From NCBI GenBank assembly GCA_964387485.1, contig CAYLWV010000049.1, positions 1-12,108 of the forward strand: a stretch of 12,108 nucleotides of DNA, in the 5' to 3' direction. A program made the translations under genes and the position numbers. The stretch comes from Fluviibacter sp964387485. Lineage in GTDB: Bacteria > Pseudomonadota > Gammaproteobacteria > Burkholderiales > Rhodocyclaceae. Below, piece by piece: positions 1-6,120 of the stretch. The notes below the pieces were generated by a model. It worked only from the letters and a program-made list of their open reading frames with translations. It did no database searches and was not told the origin of the DNA. Position 1 is the stretch's first letter; each line of letters opens with the position of its first letter.

Positions 1-1635
1 CGCTACTATGACCTACAGGGTATGGCGCGGGCGATTCAGGCAGGTGAGGTGGATTTTGTCATTACCAACCCCGGGCACTATGTGGCGCTCGAATATGATC
101 TGGGCATCAGCCGGATCGCTACCCAAGTACCGGAAAGCTCCCACGATGCCACGCATACGGTCGGTTCGGCAGTGATCGTGCGGTCGGATCGGGCCGATCT
201 GCAAGCGCTCGCTGATCTCCGCAAAAAGTATCTGGCCGCCGTATCGCCGGATGCTTTTGGGGGTTATCAGGTGATCTGGTCAGAACTCAAAGCCCTGGGA
301 ATGGATCCGGAAGTGGGTGATGTCAAACCCGTATTTACCGGCTTTCCCATGATGCATGTGATCGATCGGGTGAGAAACGGCCAGGCGGATGCCGGGGTGA
401 TTCGCAACTGTCTGCTGGAGCAGCAGATCAGTGCCGGCTTGGTCAAACCGGGCGAGTTCCGGGTACTCTCACCGCATCAAAGCGATTTGCCTTGCGCCAC
501 GTCCTCCCGTAACTACCCCGGATGGGCTTTTGCCGCTACCGCTGATACACCCGGCCAGCTTTCCCGCTCGGTACTGATTGCACTGTTATCGTTGCCGCCC
601 GGCAACACAGGCCAGCAATGGGGGGTGCCGGCAGATTACCACCCGGTACACGATATGCTCCGTGAGCTGAAAATCCCGCCGTATGACTTTTTACGGCAGC
701 ACAGCTTCGAATCCTATGCCCGTGAATACTGGCCTGTGGCGGCGGGCCTTTCGGCGGTGCTGCTGTTTTGGTTGCTTTATACGGTGCGCGTGGAGGTCAT
801 GGTGCAGCGTCGGACACGCGAGCTATCGGCGGCACTATTACAGCGTGATGAACTTGAAGAAAGCGTTAATGCCCAACGCCAGCAGATGGAACATCTGTCG
901 CGACTCTCCATTCTCGGTGAGTTGTCCGGCACACTGGCCCATGAACTGAATCAGCCGCTTGCCACCATGGCCAACTATGCTCGTAGCCTGACTCGACGGC
1001 TGGCACGCGGTAATCTGTCCGCTGAGGCAACCGCCCAGGCGGCTGACGAAATTGCCAATGAATCGGAGCGCGCTGCCGGCATCCTCAATGGCATCCGGGC
1101 CTTTGCCCGTAAGCGGATTCGTAGCCGCGAGCATTGTGCGGCGGTGGCGTTGGTCAATGAGGCCGTGCACCTGTTTCGGGGTATGGCGGCCAAAGCACCG
1201 GAAGTGCGGATTGAAGACCGATTACCGCAAGACAGTCGTTGGGTCGATGCCGATCCGCTGCAGATCCAGCAGGTATTGCTCAATCTACTGAAGAACGCGA
1301 TGGATGCGCAGAAATCGGCCGGGACTTCGGCCCCCCTGGAAATCACCCTGGTCTCTGGCGGGAGAGGTTGGGTACATGTGGCTGTACGTGATCATGGCAG
1401 CGGTTTGAGTGATGATCAGCTAGAACGCTTATTCGAACCTTTTTTTACCACCAAGGAAGATGGCATGGGTCTCGGCCTGTCCATCTGTAAAACCATTGTT
1501 GAAGCGCATGGCGGCGCATTAAAGGCGCTCGTGCCGGAAGATGGGCCGGGTCTGCAGATGATCTTTACCCTGCCGCTTAGCCGAAAGCAGCCGGGGCAAA
1601 TGCCCCGGCTGATATCAGACAAGGATGATGTGTGA
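1..1635 (+). CDS. ttrS: TtrS-like sensor histidine kinase (5' end outside window)
   Basis: Membrane sensor kinase, likely responding to tetrathionate or a related sulfur compound and phosphorylating the next gene product. The frame is open from base 1, and residues before the first ATG (base 22) still look like the family, so the true start lies upstream. The N-terminal part resembles the PhnD-like periplasmic binding domain of TtrS (motif TNPGHYVALEY near bases 64-96). A single membrane helix follows (about 727-783), then a short coiled coil. The kinase core shows the H-box AHELNQPL with the phospho-acceptor His codon at 940-942, an N-box (LLNLLKNAMDA, about 1274-1306), a G1 box (DHGSGL, about 1390-1407) and a G2 box (GMGLGLSICK, about 1462-1491). 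All catalytic boxes are present, so it should be active. The extreme C-terminus is encoded by a strong hairpin. The ligand is inferred from family and from the nearby tsdA; the fold and kinase class are seen directly. Confidence 0.85.
   Translation, partial: RYYDLQGMARAIQAGEVDFVITNPGHYVALEYDLGISRIATQVPESSHDATHTVGSAVIVRSDRADLQALADLRKKYLAAVSPDAFGGYQVIWSELKALGMDPEVGDVKPVFTGFPMMHVIDRVRNGQADAGVIRNCLLEQQISAGLVKPGEFRVLSPHQSDLPCATSSRNYPGWAFAATADTPGQLSRSVLIALLSLPPGNTGQQWGVPADYHPVHDMLRELKIPPYDFLRQHSFESYAREYWPVAAGLSAVLLFWLLYTVRVEVMVQRRTRELSAALLQRDELEESVNAQRQQMEHLSRLSILGELSGTLAHELNQPLATMANYARSLTRRLARGNLSAEATAQAADEIANESERAAGILNGIRAFARKRIRSREHCAAVALVNEAVHLFRGMAAKAPEVRIEDRLPQDSRWVDADPLQIQQVLLNLLKNAMDAQKSAGTSAPLEITLVSGGRGWVHVAVRDHGSGLSDDQLERLFEPFFTTKEDGMGLGLSICKTIVEAHGGALKALVPEDGPGLQMIFTLPLSRKQPGQMPRLISDKDDV
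1588..1611 (+). promoter_or_regulatory. 11-bp perfect inverted repeat at the ttrS 3' end
   Basis: CAGCCGGGGCA, two bases, then its exact reverse complement TGCCCCGGCTG. In RNA this gives a very GC-rich hairpin with a tiny loop. It lies inside the last codons of the sensor kinase, after the conserved ATPase domain, and ends 10 bases before the AAGGA ribosome site of the response regulator. No T-tract follows, so a simple intrinsic terminator is unlikely. It could stabilise or pause the transcript, or set the kinase-to-regulator ratio. Confidence 0.6.
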
Positions 1636-2258
1636 TGACCACCCCTGTGATTCATGTCGTCGATGACGAAGCGCCGTTCCGGCGCTCACTGGTGTTTCTG
1701 CTGGAATCGGCGGGTTGGACGGCCATCGGCCATGAATCGGCTGAAGCCTTCCTGGAAGCCGCACCGGCATTTCCGGCCGCAGGCGGTTGCCTTGTACTGG
1801 ATATCCGCATGCCCCGGATCAGTGGTCTGGAGTTGCAACGTCGTTTGAACGTGTTGGGTAGTGCATTCCCAGTCATCTTCATGACGGGCCATGGCGAGGT
1901 TGAGCTGGCTGTGCAGGCCATGAAGGAAGGCGCCATCGATTTTCTGCAGAAGCCCTTCAAGGATCAGCAGTTTCTGGATACGGTGGAGCGTGCGGTGAGC
2001 ATCAGTGTGGCGAGGCAGACGGCCAATCAGCGCTGTCAGGAAGCGCGCCAGATCCTGGCCAAGCTTTCGCCGCGTGAAACCGAAGTGGCCCGCCACCTGG
2101 CGCAGGGATTATCGAACAAGGAAATTGGTCGAGAGCTGAGTATCAGCGACAATACCGTGCATGTGCACCGACAGCATCTGATGGAAAAAACCGGGGTCAG
2201 TAGTGCGGCCGAGTTGGCACGCCTGATTCTGCGTGCCGACCCGGCCGGACTGGATTGA
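1632..2258 (+). CDS. ttrR: TtrR/FixJ-like response regulator, LuxR-type DNA binding
   Basis: Two-domain response regulator, the cognate partner of the upstream kinase. The receiver domain (about residues 5-120) has the acidic pair DDE at 11-13, the phospho-acceptor D57 (LVLDIRMP), the switch Thr in FMTGHG and the conserved Lys in LQKPF. After a linker, residues about 145-200 form a LuxR/FixJ helix-turn-helix (LSPRETEVARHLAQGLSNKE, then DNTVHVHR). A total of 208 aa is normal for the family. Two starts are possible: GTG at 1632 (4-base GTGA overlap with the kinase stop) or ATG at 1635 (TGATG junction). The ribosome site AAGGA at 1621-1625 serves either. Tight overlap implies translational coupling. 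The likely target is the convergent tsdA gene; that link is inference. Confidence 0.88.
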   Translation: MMTTPVIHVVDDEAPFRRSLVFLLESAGWTAIGHESAEAFLEAAPAFPAAGGCLVLDIRMPRISGLELQRRLNVLGSAFPVIFMTGHGEVELAVQAMKEGAIDFLQKPFKDQQFLDTVERAVSISVARQTANQRCQEARQILAKLSPRETEVARHLAQGLSNKEIGRELSISDNTVHVHRQHLMEKTGVSSAAELARLILRADPAGLD

Positions 2259-2265
2259 TACGATT

Positions 2266-3309
2266 TTAGTTTGTTGTAGCAGGAGCCTGTTGTTTTTCAG
2301 CTTCATGCTTTTTGGCGGCAGCGCGGGCAGCGGCGACGGCGCGCTGCTTGTCAGCCAGCGGCGGGAACGGGCCATACTTGTGCTGATCGGCCGGTGCGCC
2401 ATCCACGTACGGTGGGAATGCGGCATCAATCGGCTTGTTCCAGCGGGCCGGGAAATCCTGATCCAGATTGGCCTTATGTGGGCGAGGCTTGGAGAGAATG
2501 TAGGCGGCCACGTCAAACGCCTGTTCATCGGTCAGCGTCGGGCTCTTGTGGTTGGTGCCCATGGGCATGTTGTGCTTGATAAAGCGCATGGCCATGATCA
2601 GACGATTCATACCGGCGCCATCGTTAAACGAATCCGGTCCCCACACGGGCGGGAAAATATAGCCCTGGGCATCACCCTTGACCCCCACACGCTTGCCGAG
2701 GCCGTTTTCACCGTGGCAGCTGGCACACTGCTCGTTATAAATTTTCTCACCCGCAGCCAGGTCGGCACGGCGGTTGGGCGGCTTCGACGGGAAAGTCGCC
2801 GAACCTTCCACCTTAGCGCCTACCGGAATGCCGGTCGACAGGAAGTGGATGTAAGTCACATAAGCCTTCATTTCGCGGGAGTCCAGCGGTAACGGCTTGC
2901 CGGCCATACTGCGTTGCATACAGCCGTTGACACGTTCTTCCACGGTGCTCAGATCATCTTCGCGACCGCGATACTGCGGGAAGGTGGCCGTGACGCCCAC
3001 CCAGGGCATGGCGTACGGCTTGCTGGCATTCTCTTCATGGCAGGAGGTGCAGGCCAGGTTATTGCCGGCGTAACGCATCTTCTTGTTCTTGACTTCCGGA
3101 CCGATGGTCGCAAAGGTGCGTGTCGTCAGCTCATGGCCGTAGCGGGCGAGTCTGCCATATTCATCATCGGGCAGGGTACTGATATCAGGCGCCGAGCGGT
3201 CAATCAGACTCACTTTGGCTGGTGCAGCCGTCTGGGCCAGTGCTGCGGAAATAGCCAGGGGCAGGGCCAGGAGACCGGCTGCCATGAGGCGTGTATGTTT
3301 GTGGTTCAT
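2266..3309 (-). CDS. tsdA: Thiosulfate dehydrogenase / tetrathionate reductase, TsdA-like dihaem cytochrome c
   Basis: Periplasmic dihaem c-type cytochrome that joins two thiosulfates into tetrathionate, or runs the reverse. A Sec signal peptide is visible (residues about 1-25, cleavage near SAALA). There are two haem sites: C87-T-S-C90-H91 and C195-A-S-C198-H199. C130 in the RVNGCMQRSM motif matches the unusual cysteine ligand of the active-site haem that defines TsdA. For haem 2 the distal ligand is probably M248 in KHNMPMG, preceded by Asn rather than Lys. The C-terminus (about 320-347) is an Ala/Lys/Glu/Gln-rich tail outside the catalytic core. The start is fixed by a strong AAAGGAG at 3316-3322. 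It faces the TtrSR-like pair tail to tail, with 7 bases between stops and no terminator visible there. The reaction direction cannot be read from sequence alone. Confidence 0.88.
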   Translation of the reverse strand: MNHKHTRLMAAGLLALPLAISAALAQTAAPAKVSLIDRSAPDISTLPDDEYGRLARYGHELTTRTFATIGPEVKNKKMRYAGNNLACTSCHEENASKPYAMPWVGVTATFPQYRGREDDLSTVEERVNGCMQRSMAGKPLPLDSREMKAYVTYIHFLSTGIPVGAKVEGSATFPSKPPNRRADLAAGEKIYNEQCASCHGENGLGKRVGVKGDAQGYIFPPVWGPDSFNDGAGMNRLIMAMRFIKHNMPMGTNHKSPTLTDEQAFDVAAYILSKPRPHKANLDQDFPARWNKPIDAAFPPYVDGAPADQHKYGPFPPLADKQRAVAAARAAAKKHEAEKQQAPATTN

Positions 3310-3339
3310 GGTGAACTCCTTTCAAGAATCTTTAAACTG

Positions 3340-3369
3340 ATTCTAGGAGTCACCGGACTCAGGCAGAAT
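3340..3369 (-). promoter_or_regulatory. Candidate tsdA promoter with embedded palindrome
   Basis: On the minus strand a good -10 hexamer, TAGAAT, lies at 3345-3340, about 30 bases before the tsdA start. At 17-bp spacing the -35 hexamer is only TTCTGC (3368-3363), a poor match, as expected for an activator-dependent promoter. Between the two hexamers is GAGTC-ACCG-GACTC (3347-3360), flanked further out by ATTCT/AGAAT (3340-3344, 3365-3369), making a nested imperfect palindrome that could be an operator. The assignment is from consensus matching only. Confidence 0.4.
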
Positions 3370-3398
3370 TCCCCGATTGAGTGATGTCTATAGCCTGA

Positions 3399-3428
3399 AT
3401 CGGTTATATCCGGAGAGATATAACCGAT
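3399..3428. promoter_or_regulatory. Perfect 12-bp inverted repeat upstream of tsdA, downstream of pit
   Basis: ATCGGTTATATC, a CGGAGA spacer, then GATATAACCGAT. It lies 13 bases past the PiT stop codon and about 80 bases upstream of the predicted tsdA transcription start. Two roles are possible: a hairpin ending the DUF47-pit transcript, or a dimeric activator site for TtrR. The stem is AT-rich and no T-run follows on the minus strand, which argues against a classic intrinsic terminator. The position fits an upstream activator site. The sequence is directly seen; the role is inferred. Confidence 0.5.
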
Positions 3429-3441
3429 CTGCCTAGTTTAC

Positions 3442-4449
3442 TTAGAGGAGCTGCTCACCCAGCCACCAGGCGGCGGCGGCAATCAGGGCGCTGCAGGGAA
3501 TGGTCAGGATCCAGGCCCAGACGATATTACCGGCCACGCCCCAGCGGACGCGGCGGGCGCCACGGGTAGAACCAACGCCGGCGATGGCGCCGGTAATCGT
3601 ATGGGTGGTGGATACCGGAATACCCAGTGCCGTGGCAAAAAATAGCGTCATGGCACCCGCACTGTTGGCGCAGAAACCACGCGCCTGATTCAGCTTGGTA
3701 ATCCTGTTGCCCATTGTCTTAACAATGCGCCAGCCACCGAACATCGTACCCAGACCCATGGCCGTGTAACAGGCCAGCACGACCCAGGTGGGCACGTGTT
3801 CGTTGGGGGTTGAAACGCCAGCGGCAATCAGCAGCATCCAGATAATGCCGATGGTTTTCTGGGCATCGTTACCTCCATGGCCCAGGCTGTATCCGGCGGC
3901 CGACACCAGCTGCAGGCGGCGGAAGTGCTTATCCACCTTGCTCGGAGACATATTCCTGCAGAGCCAGGACACAATCACCATCATTAGGCTACCGATCGTA
4001 AAACCGAGGAAGGGCGCAATGAAGATAAAGGCAATGATTTTCAGGACACCGGCTGCGACCAGGCTGCCGAAACCGGCTTTGGCCACGGCCGCGCCCACCA
4101 GCCCTCCCACCAGGGCGTGCGAGGAGGAGGAAGGAATGCCGTAATACCAGGTAACGATGTTCCAGACGATTGCACCCACCAGTGCACCGAAGATGAGGTA
4201 GTGATCCACAATCGACGGATCAATGGTGCCTTTGCCAATCGTGCCGGCCACCTTGAGCTCAAACAGAAAATAGGCCAGAAAGTTAAAGGCGGCTGCCCAG
4301 ATCACGGCCTGATGCGGTTTAAGGACACGCGTCGAAACGATCGTGGCAATCGAATTGGCCGCATCATGGAAGCCGTTCATGAAATCGAACAGTAGTGCCA
4401 CGATGACGAGGGTGATGATCACCCCCAGGCTCATTTGCAGGTTATCCAT
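3442..4449 (-). CDS. pit: PiT-family low-affinity inorganic phosphate transporter
   Basis: Inner-membrane permease importing phosphate (as metal-phosphate or with cations, depending on subfamily). The 335-residue protein is almost entirely hydrophobic helices and shows the internal duplication of the family. The first repeat has NGFHDAANSIATIVSTR (25-41) and GIPSSSSHALVGG (104-116). The second has SLGHGGNDAQKTIG (188-201) and GIPVSTTHTITGAIAGVG (276-293). It follows the DUF47 gene by 11 bases with no clear ribosome site of its own, so it is probably translationally coupled to that gene. The length is in the short bacterial PiT class, without the long central loop of E. coli PitA. H+ versus Na+ coupling cannot be told from sequence. 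Confidence 0.92.
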   Translation of the reverse strand: MDNLQMSLGVIITLVIVALLFDFMNGFHDAANSIATIVSTRVLKPHQAVIWAAAFNFLAYFLFELKVAGTIGKGTIDPSIVDHYLIFGALVGAIVWNIVTWYYGIPSSSSHALVGGLVGAAVAKAGFGSLVAAGVLKIIAFIFIAPFLGFTIGSLMMVIVSWLCRNMSPSKVDKHFRRLQLVSAAGYSLGHGGNDAQKTIGIIWMLLIAAGVSTPNEHVPTWVVLACYTAMGLGTMFGGWRIVKTMGNRITKLNQARGFCANSAGAMTLFFATALGIPVSTTHTITGAIAGVGSTRGARRVRWGVAGNIVWAWILTIPCSALIAAAAWWLGEQLL

Positions 4450-4460
4450 GGATCAGTCGA

Positions 4461-5099
4461 TCAGGAATTTTCGAGGACGATGGCTTCGATGGTGCCGGAA
4501 ACATCCTTGCAGCGATCCGAGACGGATTCGAGGATCTCGTAGATTTCCTTGAGTTTGATCACCTGACGGATATCCGGCTCTTCGCGGAACAACTTGGACA
4601 TCAACTCACGATGCATGCGGTCGGCGTCCGATTCCAGTTCGTCGATCTCATGACAGAGGGTCAGGATGTGTGGGCCGTTCTGCATGCTGTCGAGCAGCTT
4701 CACCACTGAGGTGATGTGGTTGCAGCAGCGGGCCGTCACCTGGGCCAGAGCAACAGCCTCCTGCGGCACCTGTTGAATATCGTACAGTGCAACCGACTCG
4801 GCCACGTCCTGAATAATGTCGAGAATGTCATCCATGCCGCTGATCAGCTCATGAATTTCATCGCGGTCAAATGGGGTAATGAAGGACTTGTGTAGCTGGG
4901 CCAGTGTTTCGTGCGTGACCTTGTCGGCCTGACGCTCCACCGCATCAATCTCGTCGGCAAGGCGGACGACATCACCAGACTGGGTGGCCAGCGCCGTGAT
5001 CAGATCGGTCAGCAGTGAACCACCCTTGGCAATCAGCGCAGCGTGGTTGTTGAAGTGATCGAAATATTTGCCCTCTTTGGGCATCAGTTTGCCGAACAT
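4461..5099 (-). CDS. DUF47 family PhoU-like protein, PiT partner
   Basis: Soluble, all-helical cytoplasmic protein of 212 aa in the DUF47 (TIGR00153) family, distantly related to PhoU. Genes of this family commonly precede PiT transporters and are thought to modulate phosphate uptake. Visible acidic clusters resemble the metal-binding E/D motifs of PhoU-like bundles: E50/D52/E55/D59 and E151/D153/E154/E156/D158/D160. The N-terminal MFGKLMPKEGKYFDHF is typical of the family. The start is supported by AGGA five bases upstream. It is the first gene of a two-gene unit with pit. I found no convincing Pho box or strong promoter in the 83 bases upstream, so phosphate control is not shown by the sequence. 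Confidence 0.88.
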   Translation of the reverse strand: MFGKLMPKEGKYFDHFNNHAALIAKGGSLLTDLITALATQSGDVVRLADEIDAVERQADKVTHETLAQLHKSFITPFDRDEIHELISGMDDILDIIQDVAESVALYDIQQVPQEAVALAQVTARCCNHITSVVKLLDSMQNGPHILTLCHEIDELESDADRMHRELMSKLFREEPDIRQVIKLKEIYEILESVSDRCKDVSGTIEAIVLENS

Positions 5100-5125
5100 G
5101 GGAGTCCTATGCGCTTCTCATAAAA

Positions 5126-5154
5126 TTGAAACGATATTGTAATCCCTGTGTAAG
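5126..5154 (+). promoter_or_regulatory. Candidate sigma70 promoter for the small lipoprotein gene
   Basis: TTGAAA (5126-5131), a 17-base spacer, then TGTAAG (5149-5154). The -35 matches at 5 of 6 positions and the -10 at 4 of 6. The predicted transcript would begin near 5161, upstream of both possible start codons (5183 and 5213). It sits in the short divergent gap shared with the DUF47 gene. Confidence 0.35.
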
Positions 5155-5212
5155 GTATTGGGTTGGCTAGGCAAGGGTTAGAATGCAGATCTCTTACCGG
5201 AAAAGACACACC

Positions 5213-5752
5213 ATGCGCCTGATCGCTACCGCTATTTTCGTGCCCTCTCTGCTGTTGTCGGCCTGCAACATGACCCAATCTCCGGTCAACGTGTCAGACA
5301 GCTCGCCACAGGGGGCTGTGGCGGCGACCCAGCCTACGGTTGAGACACCTGTCTCGGCTGTCTCCGAACATTCGCCAAAACCGATGGCATGGCAGAAGCC
5401 GGCAGTCGAGCCGGTTGCTGTGCGGGGCACCTTAACACTGGAGGTCTTGCCCCAAATCGCCCGCCAGTTGCATAAAGACCCGGCAGCTTCCAGAAAATAT
5501 GCAGGGCAGACCCTACAGGGCAAGGCGAAGTTCGTTAAAACGGCCAAAGGCAACCCGAATGCGGTCGTTGCTGATGTGCGAGTCCACGGTTTAGGAGAAG
5601 TCTCGCTCTGGTGCCGTAACGTGACAGAGGGGGCAAACAGAATAGCGGCCGGTCGTGTTGTCTCGTTTGAGGGACTGCTCACAGGCAGTGTCTATACCTC
5701 GGAAGACTTCAGTCACGATGTGACTTTGAAAGACTGCCGGTTCCACGAATAA
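5213..5752 (+). CDS. Small outer-membrane lipoprotein with OB-fold-like C-terminal domain
   Basis: Predicted lipoprotein of unknown function. From the ATG at 5213 the product is 179 aa, with a short classic lipoprotein signal and lipobox LLSA-C18; Asn at +2 suggests outer-membrane sorting. A low-complexity Ser/Pro/Thr/Val linker runs to about residue 75. Residues about 77-179 look like the tRNA_anti-like/OB-fold family (PF12869): helix, then KYAGQTLQGKAKFV, a strand with Cys134 (SLWCRNV), GRVVSFEGLLTG, and a final strand ending LKDCRF (Cys175). The two cysteines could pair. An in-frame upstream ATG at 5183 (AAGGG at 5173-5177) would add ten residues, MQISYRKRHT; I prefer 5213 because signal length is then ordinary and GGAAAAG precedes it. 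It stands alone, divergent from DUF47-pit and convergent with ydcH. Fold assignment is by pattern recognition. Confidence 0.7.
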   Translation: MRLIATAIFVPSLLLSACNMTQSPVNVSDSSPQGAVAATQPTVETPVSAVSEHSPKPMAWQKPAVEPVAVRGTLTLEVLPQIARQLHKDPAASRKYAGQTLQGKAKFVKTAKGNPNAVVADVRVHGLGEVSLWCRNVTEGANRIAAGRVVSFEGLLTGSVYTSEDFSHDVTLKDCRFHE

Positions 5753-5772
5753 TCCAGGGGTTTCCGGCAGCC

Positions 5773-5793
5773 GAGCCTGCCAGGGGCAGGCTC
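5773..5793. terminator. 9-bp GC-rich hairpin between convergent genes
   Basis: GAGCCTGCC-AGG-GGCAGGCTC is a perfect 9-bp stem with a 3-base loop, 20 bases after the lipoprotein stop codon. It is well placed to end transcription from that side and possibly from the convergent ydcH side. There is no clear T-run on either strand, so termination may be weak or Rho-assisted, or the hairpin may protect 3' ends. Confidence 0.5.
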
Positions 5794-5801
5794 AGGATCT
5801 C

Positions 5802-5819
5802 ATCCCTATCGGGAGGGAT
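5802..5819. terminator. Second hairpin before the ydcH stop
   Basis: ATCCCT-ATCGGG-AGGGAT forms a 6-bp stem with a 6-base loop, just after the 5773-5793 hairpin and 6 bases outside the ydcH stop codon. AGGGAT recurs at 5821-5826, giving an alternative pairing. It probably helps end the ydcH transcript on the minus strand; no T-run is visible. Confidence 0.35.
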
Positions 5820-5825
5820 CAGGGA

Positions 5826-6041
5826 TTAGGCCTCAGCCTTTTTGAGAATGGCGTACAGCTCATCCTTCAGGTGCAGCTTTTCCTTTTTCAGGGTTTCGAT
5901 CTCTTCCTGAGTACCGGATTCAATGTGAGCTTCCATGTTCTGAATCTTCTGATCCAGTTCATTGTGCTTGTCGAACAGGTTGGTGAAATGACGGTCAGTC
6001 GTTTTGAGGCGGGTGATCAGCTCACGGTATTCGGGAAACAT
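5826..6041 (-). CDS. ydcH: YdcH-like small coiled-coil protein (DUF465)
   Basis: Cytoplasmic helical protein of 71 aa, the usual length for DUF465/YdcH. The sequence is a continuous heptad-rich helix pair: FPEYRELITRLK at the N-terminus, FDKHNELDQKIQNMEAHIES in the middle, and a charged EEIETLKKEKLHLKDELYAI segment. The molecular function of the family is not established. The start is set by GGAG seven bases upstream. The 79-base gap above it contains an imperfect hairpin (6064-6082: AGGG/CCCT and CGAA/TTCG arms with one bulged A), which would lie in or near its 5' leader. It is probably a separate transcript from the lpxO-gloA-yqaA block, since the gap is large for this window. Confidence 0.88.
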   Translation of the reverse strand: MFPEYRELITRLKTTDRHFTNLFDKHNELDQKIQNMEAHIESGTQEEIETLKKEKLHLKDELYAILKKAEA

Positions 6042-6120
6042 GCTAACTCCGTTAATAATGGACAGGGACGAATCTTCGCCCTCAATGTAATTTTACGCCC
6101 TTGAGCGGTTGCCGGCCAGC

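Noticed and set aside
2259..2265. Terminator between convergent ttrR and tsdA
   Set aside because: Only 7 bases separate the stop codons, and I see no stem-loop or T-run.
2233..2892. 219-codon open frame on the plus strand, antisense to tsdA
   Set aside because: It lies wholly over a well-supported cytochrome gene and the end of ttrR. Its translation has no recognisable domain and no good ribosome site, and it appears only because GC-rich codons keep the opposite frame open.
5100..5182. Pho box upstream of the DUF47-pit pair
   Set aside because: No two CTGTCAT-like repeats with correct spacing are present.
5194..5682. 162-codon minus-strand open frame over the lipoprotein gene
   Set aside because: The plus-strand product has a clear lipoprotein signal and domain pattern; the antisense product has neither.
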